64,000 nucleotides of DNA. Origin: Histoplasma ohiense. Lineage: Eukaryota; Ascomycota; Eurotiomycetes; Onygenales; Ajellomycetaceae. The position numbers were made by a program, and so were the translations under genes. Shown here one piece after another: positions 45,896 through 58,131 of this stretch. Position 1 is the first letter of the stretch. Each line of letters begins with the position of its first letter. Where the stretch lies: contig JAEVHH010000002.1 in NCBI GenBank assembly GCA_017607445.1, positions 1,054,001-1,118,000 of the forward strand, given 5' to 3'. Below the pieces are notes generated by a model, which did not search any database, had not been told where the DNA came from, and saw nothing but the letters and a program-made list of their open reading frames with translations.

Positions 45896-48800
45896 ATGCT
45901 AGCCATGGGTGATCATAATATGACCCCATTGGCCATAATCGGGTTTTCAGCCCGTTACGCGCAGGAAGCGAGCTCTCCAGAAAAGTTTTGGGAATTTTTG
46001 CTAAGAGGGCGTCAATCAACCACTCCAGTCCCAAAAGATCGATTCAATGCAGACGCATATTATCACCCAGATCATGATCATGGCGGAACGGTTCGTTTTC
46101 ATTCATTCATATGATATCAAGATAAAGAATCTTGTCATCAGTCAAGTGGATATTATGCTAACTATTCTCTGCAGTTTCATGTCAAGGGCGGCCACTTTCT
46201 GTCGGAGGACCCATTGGGATTTGATGCAGGATTCTTCCGGATCAGCCAGACCGAAGTCCTGACTTTGGATCCTCAACAACGACTTGTGATGGAAAATGTA
46301 TATCACGCTCTTGAGAACGGTAAGATATGATAGTAGACCTTTCGTCAGATGCCATTTCTAAATTTAAAAGAAATTTTCTAACTTGCTTGAACTCCCTAGC
46401 TGGAATTCCCATGGAAAAGGCGATATCCTCCAAGACTGCTGTTTTTGCTGCTGGCTTTAACCATGACCACAGGAATCTTCTAAATACGGATGTTGAAACA
46501 TCCTTAAAACACAAGTCGACTGGCTCAGAGCAGTCCATCATTTCAAACCGGGTCAGCTGGTTTTATGATTTTCACGGACCCAGCGTTACGGTTGATACTG
46601 CATGCTCCAGTGGGCTTGTTTCCCTTCACTTAGCTGCACAGAGTTTAAAGTCTGGCGACAGTGAAATGGTAGCCAACTCAATCTCTCAACTCGTCTATTC
46701 TCTTTATCTTGAGTGAGTTATACTAAGAGTCTTCTCTCTAGGCTGTTGTGACCGGCGGAAGTGTCATTAGCCACGTTGGAGACATTATCGCATTTAGCCA
46801 TTCTGGTGTCCTTGGCCCATCAGGCAAATGTTTCACGTTCGATCACAGAGCCGAAGGGTATGCTCGTGGAGAAGGGGTGGGAACTATCATAGTGAAGAAG
46901 CTATCAGATGCACTTAGAGACGGAAACACTATACGAGCGGTCATTCGCGGAACCCTCGTAAACCAAGACGGCCGAACACCAGGCATTGCTCTTCCAAGCG
47001 CCCAGGCACAAGAAACACTAATTCGCCAACTCTATAGCAATGCGAAATTGGACCCTAGGGACACAATGTTTGTTGAAGCACACGGAACTGGCACACCAGT
47101 AGGAGACCCCATTGAGACAAGAGCCATTACTAGTGCGTTTGGATCGGAACACCGCAAAGAACCTCTATATGTTGGCGCGTTGAAGGCAAGTATTGGACAT
47201 CTTGAAGGCGGTGCGGGAATTGCGGGTGTCATTAAATCAGTTATGATTTTAGAAGCCGGCATCATCACTCCGAATACCAACTTTGAGAAAGTCAATCCAA
47301 AGATCCCAAAGGATGAGTGGAATCTCGAGTTTCCTACAGAATGCATACCTTGGCCCAAACAAGGTGCCCGTCGCATCTCTGTGAACTCTTTTGGCTTTGG
47401 TGGAACTAATGCACACTGCATTTTGGATGACGCATACCACTTCTTGCAAGAACAAGGCTTGAACGGGGTCCATAGGACTCGTGCACGGGTGCCAACTAAG
47501 GCAGAAATCAATCAGCTTGTTACCTCACTGAACAACATTTATCAGGAACCAGGGGCCCCTGCCAACGGAAATGTGAAGCTAACTCATAGAGAGGCCATTA
47601 CTGTCACGGAGAACAATGTGAATGGAACAAATGGTGAAATCTCGAATGGATTCAATGGCGAGTCTGCGAATGTCGCCGATTGTGCGGCCACGAATGGAAC
47701 CAATGGGGAGTCTGCGACTGATGCCAGTGGTGAGGCATTGGATGGTACCGTTGAAAAGTCTACGGATGGGGTCAATGGAAAGTCTGAAACTGATGCCAGT
47801 ACTGAGACCATGGATGCTGCAGTTAAAAAGTCTACGAATGGGGGCAATGGAACCGAGACTGATGCTAGCGGTGAGGCCATGAATGGGGCAGTTGAAAAGA
47901 ATGGAGCTGTTGATGTCACGAACGCGAAGGCTGTGAATGGCTCCCCTGCCGTGCCCGAAACCTTGTCAAGCCGTGAGATGAAAACTTCCCAGCTATTTGT
48001 CTTGTCCGCATTTGATAGGGATGGTGTACAGAGAGTTGCGTCGGATTTGAGAAATCACCTTGCAACTAAGATCTCGTTGCAATCGGAGGATGCAGAGTTT
48101 CTCAGTGATCTTGCATATACATTGTCCCAAAAGAGATCAGATTTCCGATGGAAAAGTTATGTCGTCGCAGACTCGATTACGGAGCTAGAAGAAAGTTTAT
48201 CTACTGTTAAGGCTCCATCAAAACCCGCAAATACTGATCGTCCTCCTAGAATTGGGTTCGTTTTCACTGGCCAGGGCGCCCAGTATCATGGAATGGGAAA
48301 GCAGTTCATGATATACCCAGTTTTTCGAAAGAGTCTGGAGGATGCGACCCAGTATATGAACACTCTCGGGAGCCCATTCTCTCTAATAGGTAAGTGTTGC
48401 TGTACCTATGATAATATAGTCTTCTGTTAATTTGTGCACCAGATGAAATTATTCGAGACAACGACAGTTCAAAAATTCATACTCCTGCCATTGCCCACCC
48501 TGCGTCGACCTCTATCCAAGTTGCTCTTGTAGACCTTCTAGCTTCTTGGAACATTTATCCAGTTCGTGTTGTTGGCCATTCGTCGGGTGAAATCGCTGCG
48601 GCTTATTGCGCTGGTAAAATATCTCGGGAGTCTGCGTGGGGAGCTGCCTACTACCGCGGCTTTGTCTCTGCAAAGCAACAAGGTGTTAAAGGTGCTATGA
48701 TTGCCGTTGGTTTAAGTCAGGAAAAGTTACAGGTGAATATGGACAAAGTACATGCGACTCACAAAGGGGAGTTAGTCGTTGCGTGTTACAATAGCCCGAG

Positions 48801-51800
48801 AAACAATACCGTCTCTGGCGACGAAGTGATGATCGACGCGCTGAAAGAGTTGCTTGATGCGGAAGACATTTTCGCACGCAAGCTCAAAGTCCAGAATGCC
48901 TACCACTCATCCCATATGCAGCAACTTGCCGAAGAATATCTGGAACTGATGGGTTCCCCCCCTCCCGGACAATTCCTCGATTGCAATCGCAGCATCCAGA
49001 TGTTCTCCACAATTTCAGGGAAGAGGATCGAAGAAGTTGAGCTTGCAACCTCTTATTGGGCTGATAATATGGTTTCGCCAGTCCGTTTCACTGATGGTTT
49101 ACTTGCTATGCTCTTCCACCCAAATGATAGCGATATCGAACCCCGTCAATTCGACCAACCTTGGATAGATGAAATAATTGAAGTAGGTCCACACTCTGCG
49201 TTGCAAAGTGCGATCAAGCAGACCATCGCTGCCACTCCCTCCCCACCTCCAGTTTCGTACACATCTCTCCTTAATCGTCAAGACCCTAGTGTCCGTACCA
49301 TGATGGGTGCTATCGGAAGCCTAATTGGCAAGGCAGCCCCAGTCAATATCTATGAAGTCAATCATGGTTTCATGGGACAAAAGGAAAATGAGCGGAGCCC
49401 ACAGTTGCTTGTCAGCCTTCCTCCATACTCCTTCAACCATGACGAAAAAGGTTACTACGAAAGTAGACTGAGCAAAAAGATACGTTTCCGAGAATTTCCA
49501 CGGCATCAGCTCTTTGGTGCGCCCGTCCAGGACTGGAACAGACAGAATCGCAAATGGCGCCATTTCCTCAGAACTTATGAAAATCCTTGGCTAAAAGAGC
49601 ACATGGTTCGTTACACGATCTAGCCGTCAATGAAATACGTATATTTTAGTGTGTTGCTAATTTAGTCTGTCTAGGTCACTGGACGTTGCGTTCTTCCTGC
49701 AGCTGCATATTTGACAATGGTAACAGAGGCGGTAAGGCAAGTCACAGGTGATGCAGTCAAACTAACTGGAATAAGGTTGAGGAATGTGTCTATAAAATCT
49801 GCCCTTGTGGTTCCAGATACAAGAGAGGGTGTGGAGGTATCCTTATCCATTCACCCCGTGAACGAATCGAACAATTGGGAGTCTACTGTGTGGAAATGGT
49901 TCCAGGTGTCCTCTTACATCTCGGCCCATGACGATTGGATCGAACATTGTTCAGGCTATTTTTCCGTCCAATACGTAGCCTCTCCGGACCCAATCGACAA
50001 TGGCCGTGAGGCTGAAGCGCTTACCCAGGCTTGGAAAGATGAAATGACACAAGGCGCACAGAGTTGCCAGACGCCGCTAGACATTGGAAAGCTCTTCGAC
50101 AACTTCGAGACCGTCGGCCTAAAATATGGCCCTATTTTTAAGAACTTATCCGATATCACAGCCAACGACCAACAACCAGGTGTCATAACAGCCACGGCGA
50201 CAACCCCGGAATTGGCGTCTACAATGCCAAAGGGTTATCTCCAGTCTCACATCATTCATCCTGTCACGTTAGACAGCATGTTTGTTGCTGGGCTTGTGGC
50301 CATCTGTGACCATGGCGGCCAGACTGTTTTGAAGCGACCCATGGTACCGACTTTCATCAAAGACTCGTGGATTTCCATGGACAACAATTCCCAAGCAGGA
50401 ACCAATTTTCGATGTCACGGACAAGCGTCTCTAGAAGCGTACGATTCCTATAGTTTCGACATCAAATGTTCGGATGGATCCGACAATCAACCACGGGTCT
50501 CTCTCTCAGGTGTTCGCTTCACACCCTTGTCGGATGAGGACGCTTCGCTAAGCGGCACACAACAACACGGGTACTCGATGGACTGGACGCTGGATATCGA
50601 TATGTTGGAGTCCCCAGAATTCCACCAGGCTGTATCAGTTGACCCGTCGGCGTCGTACGAGGAGCAGCAAAACTTATTTGAAAAGCTGCAGCTCGCATCG
50701 TCGCTTCTGATTACCGATGCCCTCGGCGAACTTAAAGGTACCGCTGTCAATCCTCCTACAAGTCATTTGCAAAAGTATTACGAATGGATGCATCGAATTG
50801 CGGACAATGTCTTAGCAAATTCAGTGGTGAATGCACCACTCGACTCATGGAAAAAATATTCCGAGGATCCAAACCTTAAAAAGGAGCTTTACAAGGAGGT
50901 CGAAAAGTTGAACAAGGATGGAGAACTTATGATTCGATTAGGTTCTCAGATTCCGGCGATTATGCGGAATGAAGTAGATCCACTGTATCTCATGTTTGGT
51001 CAAGACGACATCATGACCTCCTACTATGAGGAGGTGTTGCATGAGGGCGACGCCACGGAGAACGTCGATGCATATTTATCCCTCCTCGGCGAAAACTACA
51101 GTGATCTTGAGATTCTAGAGGTGGGTGCCGGAACCGGAAGCTTCGCTCGACTTCTTTTGAATATTCTCGCGCCAAGGGCTGAGCAGGGAAGCACAGATAG
51201 CACAAATACAGTTGCCCAGTACACCTTCACTGATATTTCCCCTAGCTTCTTTTCCAAGGCAAAGGAAAATCTAAGCGAATGGACAGACCTCCTTACATTT
51301 GAGAAATTAGATATTGAACGCGACCCAACAACCCAGGGCTTTACTGCCAAAAAATACGACTTGGTCATTGCGCACAACGTGCTGCATGCTACACCAGACC
51401 TAGGGAAGTCTCTCGAAAATACTCAACGTTTGTTGAAGCCAGGTGGCAAGCTCTTGGTCCATGAAGTGGTCAGGCCTGATATTGTGTGGCCTTCACTTAT
51501 ATTCGGTCTTCTCTCTGGCTGGTGGTTGTCCAATGAACCCAATCGCAAATGGTGTCCTCTCATCACACTTCCAGAATGGAATGACCTTCTTCGTCAGAAG
51601 GGATTTTCGGGAGTTGAAATTGAGATCCCCAATTCGCGATATCCTGAGTTTGTAAAGCTCAGCACAATGATTTCCTCAGCTGTCCCAGATTCTTCCGACC
51701 ATGGCAGGCCAGGAACTGATGTGGTGATCCTTGCCCCTTCGTCCGATGTTGATCACGATTTAATACACAAATTAAAAGTTGAACTTGCGCAAAACGCTGG

Positions 51801-54578
51801 AGTTACGAGCTGCACTGTCATGCAGCTACATGAGTTCATGGGAAAAGATATATCTAACGTTATCTGCATCTCTCTTTTAGAACTTGAAACCCCCCTGCTG
51901 CTTGAAATTTCTGAGGACGACTTCAAGAACCTACAACAATTATTTTCAACATGCAAAAGATTATTGTGGATAACGGGAGATCCGGCCGCCCAGCCGGCGT
52001 TCAACATGAGCACCGGCATGATTCGCACACTTCGATGGGAACACGATGCGGAGAGCCCGAATTTTGTTACACTCGGACTCGGTGACTCCAGTTCTTCCCC
52101 TTCTAGATCAGTCGTCGATTTGGTGTTAAAGATATTCCAATATCAATTCACCAGTGGACAGATGAAACATCAAAACGCCGAGTATATTCTGCGGAATGGG
52201 TTGATTTACGTTAACCACATCCTTAATCATCCTAAGGCAACCGGTTTTTTGCGTTCGCAATTTTCGACTCTCAGTCCCGAGATGGTACCGTGGAAGAACA
52301 TAAGATGTCCGGTCAAACTTCAGAACGGCACTCGGGGAGTGCTCAACAAACTGCAATGGGTGACTGACACATCCTCTACCTTGCCGCTAGGAGACTCGGA
52401 CGTTGAAATTGATGTTCGCGCTGTAGGGCTCAACTTCGTTGACCTTTTAAGTATAATGGGCGAAGGGGTGGGGGATGTTGTTGGGAGAGAGGCAGCCGGG
52501 ATCGTGACCAGGGTTGGGCCATGTGTTAGGCATTTGCAGGCCGGTGATCGTGTGGTCTACCTCACTGAATCGCCAAAAAAGGGGACTTTCCACAGCCACG
52601 GCAGAGTCAATGAATCGCTGGCTGTCAGAATGCCGAACAATATGAGTTTCGAAGTTGCTGCAGGCCTTCCAGTTATTTACGCTACTGTCATCTACAGTTT
52701 GACAAATGTAGGTAGACTTATTGCCGGAGAAAAGATTCTCATTCACTCCGCAGCTGGCGGTGTTGGCCAGGCTGCCATTCAATACGCTCAGTACATTGGG
52801 GCTGAGATTTTCGCAACTGTCTCGACCATTGAAAAGATGGAGTTTCTCAAGAAGGAGTACGGCATCCTTGAAGATCACATTTTCACAAGCCGAGACACCA
52901 GCTTTGCTCAAGGAATCATGAGAATGACTAACAATTCCGGTGTTGATTTGGTTCTCAACTCGCTCTCTCAAGAGTCTCTTCGGCAATCCTTTGAATGCGT
53001 TGCGCCCTTTGGTCGATTTATTGAGATTGGGAAAAAAGACTTGCAGGCCGGCGGAAAACTGGATATGACTCCCTTCCTTCAAAATATCTCGTTTACTGGA
53101 GTGGATTTACTTACTCTTGCGGAGTCCAGACCAAAAGTTGTGCGAGAGCTTCTCAAAATGGCCATACGCCTGTGGGAAGACAAGAAAATCAAGGGGGCCT
53201 ATCCACTAACAACCCTGGGTTACTCTGAACTTGAAGATGGCCTTCGCATGTTGCAGTCCGGCAAGAATATTGGCAAAATAGTGTTCGCACCTAACGAAAA
53301 GGACATTGTCCCCGTTATCCCTGAGGTCAAAACTCCCTATACATTTGAGGCTAATGCGTCCTACATACTCGCTGGGGGTCTTGGAGGGCTTGGGAGAAGC
53401 TTGGCGCGGTGGATGGTGAGTCGCGGCGCGAGGCATTTGATATTCTTGTCCCGTTCGGGAAAAATCACGCAGCCAGTTCAAGATATGGTTTCCGAGCTGG
53501 AAGGGAAAGAGTGCGAAATTCGAATCTTCACATGCGACGTGTCTGATGTATCTCGACTACAATCGGTTGTTGAGGAGTGTTGCCAGACACTACCCCCAAT
53601 TAGAGGATGTATTCAAGGTTCAATGGTCCTGAAGGTGAGTAATCCAAATAGTATTTCTTCGCTTTTGAAAGGAGATGTCCAACCCGCAAAGAGTAGGGGA
53701 CTATGAATAGATAAACGCTAACGGGGTTGTAGGACTCACTCTTTGAAAATCTGTCGTATGCGGATTGGACAGCGGCAATCAAACCAAAAGCTCAAGGCTC
53801 CCAGAATCTCCATGATGTTTTGCCCAAAGACCTTGACTTTTTCGTCATGCTCTCCTCGCTTGCTGGGGTTATGGGAGGCCGCAGTCAGGCAAACTATGCC
53901 GCAGGTAACACATACCAGGACGCTCTTGCCAAACATCGCGTTTCGAACGGGCTACGAGCAGCAAGCTTCGACATCGGAGGGGTGCTGTCCGTTGGTTTCG
54001 TTGCTGAAAATCAACAGTATGCTCGAAATGCGACCAAGGCTATGATACCCATTCGGGAAGACGAAGTTCACGCAGTCGTGGAATATCTAATCGACCCACG
54101 ACATGAAATGACCGAGAGTACATGCCAAGTACTCTTCGGCCTAGCCACAAAGAAGTCATCCCAAGAGCGTGGAATCCCCCCGCCTGAATGTTTCAACTAC
54201 CCCTTATTCACCATATTGCAGAAGACAAGTGGTTTCCAGCAGCAAGGGTCGGAAGCGACAGATACCTATCGTGTCGACGCTCTACTCGGGGCTGCAAGAA
54301 GTAGAGAGGAGGCAGCCGAAATAGCACTGAACGGCATTCTAAACAAACTCTCTTTACTTCTAAATGTTCCTGCTGATCAAATCGACACAGGCAAGTCGAC
54401 TGTTTCCAATGGAGTTGATTCACTGATTGCAATTGAATTCCGGACCTGGCTAGCGAAAGAGGCCGGGACAGAGTTATCGCTCATTGATGTTACAGTTGGA
54501 AGCAGCATCAATGAGTTGAGTCAGAAGGTCGCCTATTTGAGCCGCTTCGTCCAGGGCAATATCTCTGAGCCCAAGTGA
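45896..54578 (+). CDS. Highly reducing type I polyketide synthase (KS-AT-DH-MT-ER-KR-ACP)
   Basis: The model joins 45896..46090, 46175..46319, 46400..46668, 46742..48389, 48443..49605, 49675..53634 and 53733..54578, 2741 residues; all junctions keep phase. The ketosynthase shows VDTACSSGL (Cys about 182), EAHGTGTPVGDP and IGHLEGGAG. The acyltransferase has FVFTGQGAQ (about 709) and GHSSGE (about 796). The dehydratase His lies in HMVTGRCVLP, created by the fifth splice. The methyltransferase has LEVGAGTGSF (about 1618) and looks intact. The enoyl reductase has VGREAAGIVTRVG and SAAGGVGQAA. The ketoreductase has LAGGLGGLGRS and the Tyr in ANYAAGNTYQDAL. The carrier protein Ser is in GVDSL (about 2690). 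There is no thioesterase or release domain. The KS-AT linker has a Gly/Asn-rich insert with 72-base repeats. Such enzymes make reduced, C-methylated chains; the product is unknown. A second in-frame ATG lies at 45905. Confidence 0.95.
47717..47907 (+). repeat. Coding minisatellite in the PKS KS-AT linker
   Basis: Two full units of 72 and 69 bases (47717-47788 and 47789-47857) and a partial third. Each opens with ACTGATGC(C/T)AG and codes for TDAS(G/T)E(A/T)(L/M)(D/N) followed by a KSTNG-like end. Shorter NGTNGES repeats precede it from about 47615. The array stays in frame and lies outside the catalytic domains. Confidence 0.8.
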
Positions 54579-55307
54579 GAGCTGGGTCCAGGTGCCGGGG
54601 CCGGCGAAAGGAGGGAGAGAAATCGCGTCACTCTAAGAAATTGAATTACCTACCCTGAGCCATTACCCCGACCAAAGCAATTTCTAGGGGTCCTTGGATG
54701 GAAGAATGGTGGTCAGATATAAATTGATTTGCTGGGAATTTCCTCTCTACTACGTTTCTATGCTTCTTACGCTTATTTTTATTTTTATTTATTTTTACGC
54801 TTTTACCCGTCTATATTTTAATGTATGCGCATAACAAATCGTGTCGCAACGATTCAATGAACCCAGAATGATATTTCCTTTTTGTTGATTTTACACTCTC
54901 TTGTTCCCATTGTCCGGGGAAACACAATTCCCAACCCTTGAATGTTCGAACAGTTGTTTAGCCTGATAGCACGTGTTACTACTAGCATGAGAATGCAAGC
55001 AATGTCAATCCATACAATGCAAGGAGTACTCCGTACATGCAAAACCATTTGAGCTTTGGTTACGCCGTTCTGGTTTCTACACCTATGTCATCATTCCACA
55101 CGCCCAATATTGCGTATCTGAAAAGGGGCATTGCCTCTGACTATGTCACACATTGATCTTTAAGACACTTATCAGGGGCAAGCTGCCATTCCCAGGGCAA
55201 GAAGACTAGTGTAAAATAGGTCTAGTGCATCGACTTTGCCCACCCCAGGGTTAATGACTAAGCGAAAACCCTGGCTTTCTAGCGCCTTGGCTCTGATAAA
55301 CCGAAGT

Positions 55308-55314
55308 TGAGTCA
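55308..55314 (+). promoter_or_regulatory. TGAGTCA element (Gcn4/CpcA-type site)
   Basis: TGAGTCA is the general amino-acid control site bound by Gcn4/CpcA. It lies about 310 bases upstream of the acetolactate synthase ATG, beside two CCAAT boxes. Control of branched-chain amino-acid genes by this pathway is well known, so the placement is sensible, though a 7-base match alone is weak. Confidence 0.5.
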
Positions 55315-55315
55315 G

Positions 55316-55329
55316 CCAATCCAGCCAAT
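55316..55329 (+). promoter_or_regulatory. Two CCAAT boxes
   Basis: CCAAT occurs at 55316-55320 and 55325-55329, nine bases apart, directly after the TGAGTCA element. They are candidate sites for the fungal CCAAT-binding complex. Confidence 0.4.
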
Positions 55330-55620
55330 GGCAAGCTGCCAATCTGTCCGAGAACCGGTGTCACGTGCTCCACTGACCCCCCGATTCTCGCGCCGATTGC
55401 ACACAAGCTCTCCCGTTATGACTGTCCAGCATCCAGACAATGGGAAGAAGACATAGTCCAGTGAGCGCGCCAGGGTTTGCTGTGAATAAATAACCTCCAG
55501 CTCAATCCCACCCGCCTCTTCCAATTCCCCCGCCCATTCCTCTCCGCGACTTGGAACCTCTTCTCAAAGTTTTCTAGTTATCTTGACTTGGCTGGCCCTG
55601 GCCTCTCGCCGCTCACAAAA

Positions 55621-56195
55621 ATGATGTCGATACGGCCATCGAGGCGTGCCCTCTGCGCCCTCCATGCCCAAAAGGCTTCTTCCTTGAACTGCTCGAGACC
55701 GTTTTCCTCCTCCGCCGCCACTGCTTCTATTTCCTCACAAAGCCGCTTGAGTCAGAGATCTTCCGCAAGGGAGGTACCAAAAAGAGATCAGAGTACTGTT
55801 TCTGCTCCATCTCCGTACGTTGTGCATTGTGTTTCCTATTTCATTCCTTGCCTTCCCCTTTTTTTTTTTTTTTTCAACCTCTCGGAAACCCAATGCATAC
55901 CACTATGTATCTATGTTGGTCTAAGCTAACTTTGTCTCGCATGCGAACAGACATGCACGGCCATATCCGAGCCCTGCTTTTAATCAATATACCCCCCAAA
56001 ATGATATTTCACCTCTCCAAAACCAGAATTTACCGGCTGTGGATGAATCGTACGTATTTACTCAGTGAGGTGGGCACCCCTGTATCTTTTGATATATTAT
56101 TCACGGATGTTTGCAGATTTATCGGAATGAGTGGAGGGGAAATTTTTCATGAGATGATGCTAAGACAAGGAGTTAAGCATATATGTGAGTCATAC

Positions 56196-56229
<34 letters not shown>

Positions 56230-58131
56230 CAAATAAAATCTCCAATAGGAGACATGTTTTGGGAAAATTTGTTTAGGAATGTACTAAACGCAGCCGCAAT
56301 AATGTAGTTGGATACCCTGGTGGTGCTATCTTGCCAGTCTTTGATGCGATCTACAACTCGAAAAACCTTGACTTTATACTTCCACGGCATGAACAAGGTG
56401 CTGGACACATGGCTGAAGGCTATGCTCGGGCATCGGGAAAACCAGGTGTAGTGCTTGTCACATCAGGACCTGGCGCAACCAACGTTATTACGCCGATCCA
56501 GGATGCTATGTCCGACGGAACTCCCATGGTGGTCTTTTGCGGCCAGGTTGCGACAACCGCAATTGGAACGGATGCCTTCCAGGAAGCCGACGTAATTGGC
56601 ATATCGAGAGCTTGTACAAAGTGGAATGTCATGGTAAAATCTGTCGCTGAGCTCCCCAGGCGGATCAAAGAGGCATTCGAAATTGCCACCAGTGGCCGGC
56701 CGGGCCCTGTTTTGGTGGATCTCCCCAAAGATGTGACTGCCAGTATTCTGCAGAAGCCTATCCCCATGAGCAGCACGCTCCCCACCCAGCCAAGCGCTGC
56801 AACCCTTGCGGCGCGAGAGCTTAATGAACGCTATCTGGATGCCAATATCCAGCTTGCAGCTAAGTTGATTAACATTGCAAAGAAGCCCGTGCTCTACGTT
56901 GGCCAGGGGCTCCTTGCGCGTCCAGAAGGCCCGGAATTGCTGAAGCAGCTGGCAGATAAGGCCAACATTCCGGTCACCACAACTCTACAGGGCCTAGGCG
57001 GATTTGACGAAATGGATCCGAAGTCTCTCCATATGCTGGGAATGCATGGCTCAGCTTACGCTAATATGGCTATGCAAGAGGCAGATTTGATTATTGCTAT
57101 GGGTGCTAGATTTGATGACCGTGTTACTGGAAACATTTCCAAGTTCGCTCCCCAAGCTAAGGCTGCCGCTTCGGAAAACCGGGGTGGTATTATTCACTTT
57201 GAGATGGTGCCCAAAAATATCAACAAGGTAGTCGAAGCAACGATACCCGTTGAAGGTGATTGTGCAGACAACCTTGCTCGTTTGCTTCCACAGATCAAAG
57301 CTATCAAGGAACGACCCGAATGGTTCGCGCAGATTAATGACTGGAAGAAGAGATTCCCTCTTTCCCTCTACGAAAGGCAAACCCCTGAAGGCCTCATTAA
57401 ACCCCAAGCACTTATTGAGAAACTTAACGAATTGACTGCGCATATGAAAGACCGTACCGTTGTCACTACTGGAGTCGGCCAGCACCAGATGTGGGCTGCC
57501 CAACACTTCAGATGGCGATATCCACGGACTATGATCACCTCTGGTGGGCTCGGTACTATGGGGTACGGGCTCCCGTCCGCCATTGGTGCAAAGGTTGCCC
57601 GGCCGGACGCTCTTGTGATCGACATTGATGGCGATGCATCGTTCAACATGACCATCACGGAGTTATCAACTGCAGCGCAGTTCAATATTGGCGTTAAGAT
57701 CATCGTTCTGAACAATGAGGAGCAGGGTATGGTGACGCAATGGCAGAGCCTGTTCTACGAGGACCGCTTCGCCCATACTCACCAGCTGAATCCGGATTTC
57801 GTCAAGGTCTCCGAAGCTATGGGTGTACAAGCAAGGTTGTGCTCGAAACCAAGCGATGTGGAGTCGAGCTTGAAGTGGCTTATCGAGAGCGAGGGTCCGG
57901 CCTTGCTCGAAGTGACAACCGATAAGAAAGTCCCCGTTCTGCCAATGGTCCCGACAGGCAAGGGGCTACATGAGTTCTTGGTGTATGATGAAGGTATGCA
58001 GCCTACTCCCCACTCATTGCTTTCAATTTCAATTCTCGCTGTATGTTTGATGTTACATAAATGGCTAACTCAATATTACAGCCAAGGAAAAGGAGCGAAG
58101 AGCCATCATGAAGCAGCGTTCTGGACATTAG
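55621..58131 (+). CDS. ILV2: Acetolactate synthase catalytic subunit (acetohydroxyacid synthase)
   Basis: The model joins 55621..55814, 55951..56049, 56117..56184, 56308..57993 and 58082..58131, 698 residues. The enzyme makes acetolactate and acetohydroxybutyrate, the first common step to valine, leucine and isoleucine, in mitochondria with thiamine diphosphate and FAD. The N-terminus is an Arg/Ser/Ala-rich transit peptide. The catalytic Glu lies in PRHEQGAGHMAEGYARASG. The thiamine diphosphate/Mg region is GDASFNMTITELSTA and NNEEQGMVTQWQ; FAD-side motifs include GARFDDRVTG. The end AKEKERRAIMKQRSGH is restored by the last splice. Odd: residue 202 (codon GCG at 56550-56552) is Ala in GQVATTAIGTDAF, where yeast Pro192 and plant Pro197 sit; the Trp, Asp and Ala at other inhibitor-contact sites look normal. 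The third intron holds 32 consecutive A. It lies next to the PKS on the same strand and could be either the housekeeping gene or a resistance copy. Confidence 0.93.
56197..56228 (+). repeat. Poly(A) run of 32 inside an intron of the acetolactate synthase gene
   Basis: An uninterrupted A homopolymer beginning 12 bases after the donor site of the third intron (56185-56307). It should vary in length between strains; an effect on splicing is possible but unsupported. Confidence 0.9.

Larger units (their letters stand above)
54579..55620. other. 1 kb spacer between PKS and acetolactate synthase gene
   Basis: This holds the PKS 3' UTR (with a TTTATTTTTATTT repeat near 54775) and the promoter of the acetolactate synthase gene. 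No further gene was found, so the two genes are direct neighbours on the same strand. Confidence 0.65.
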
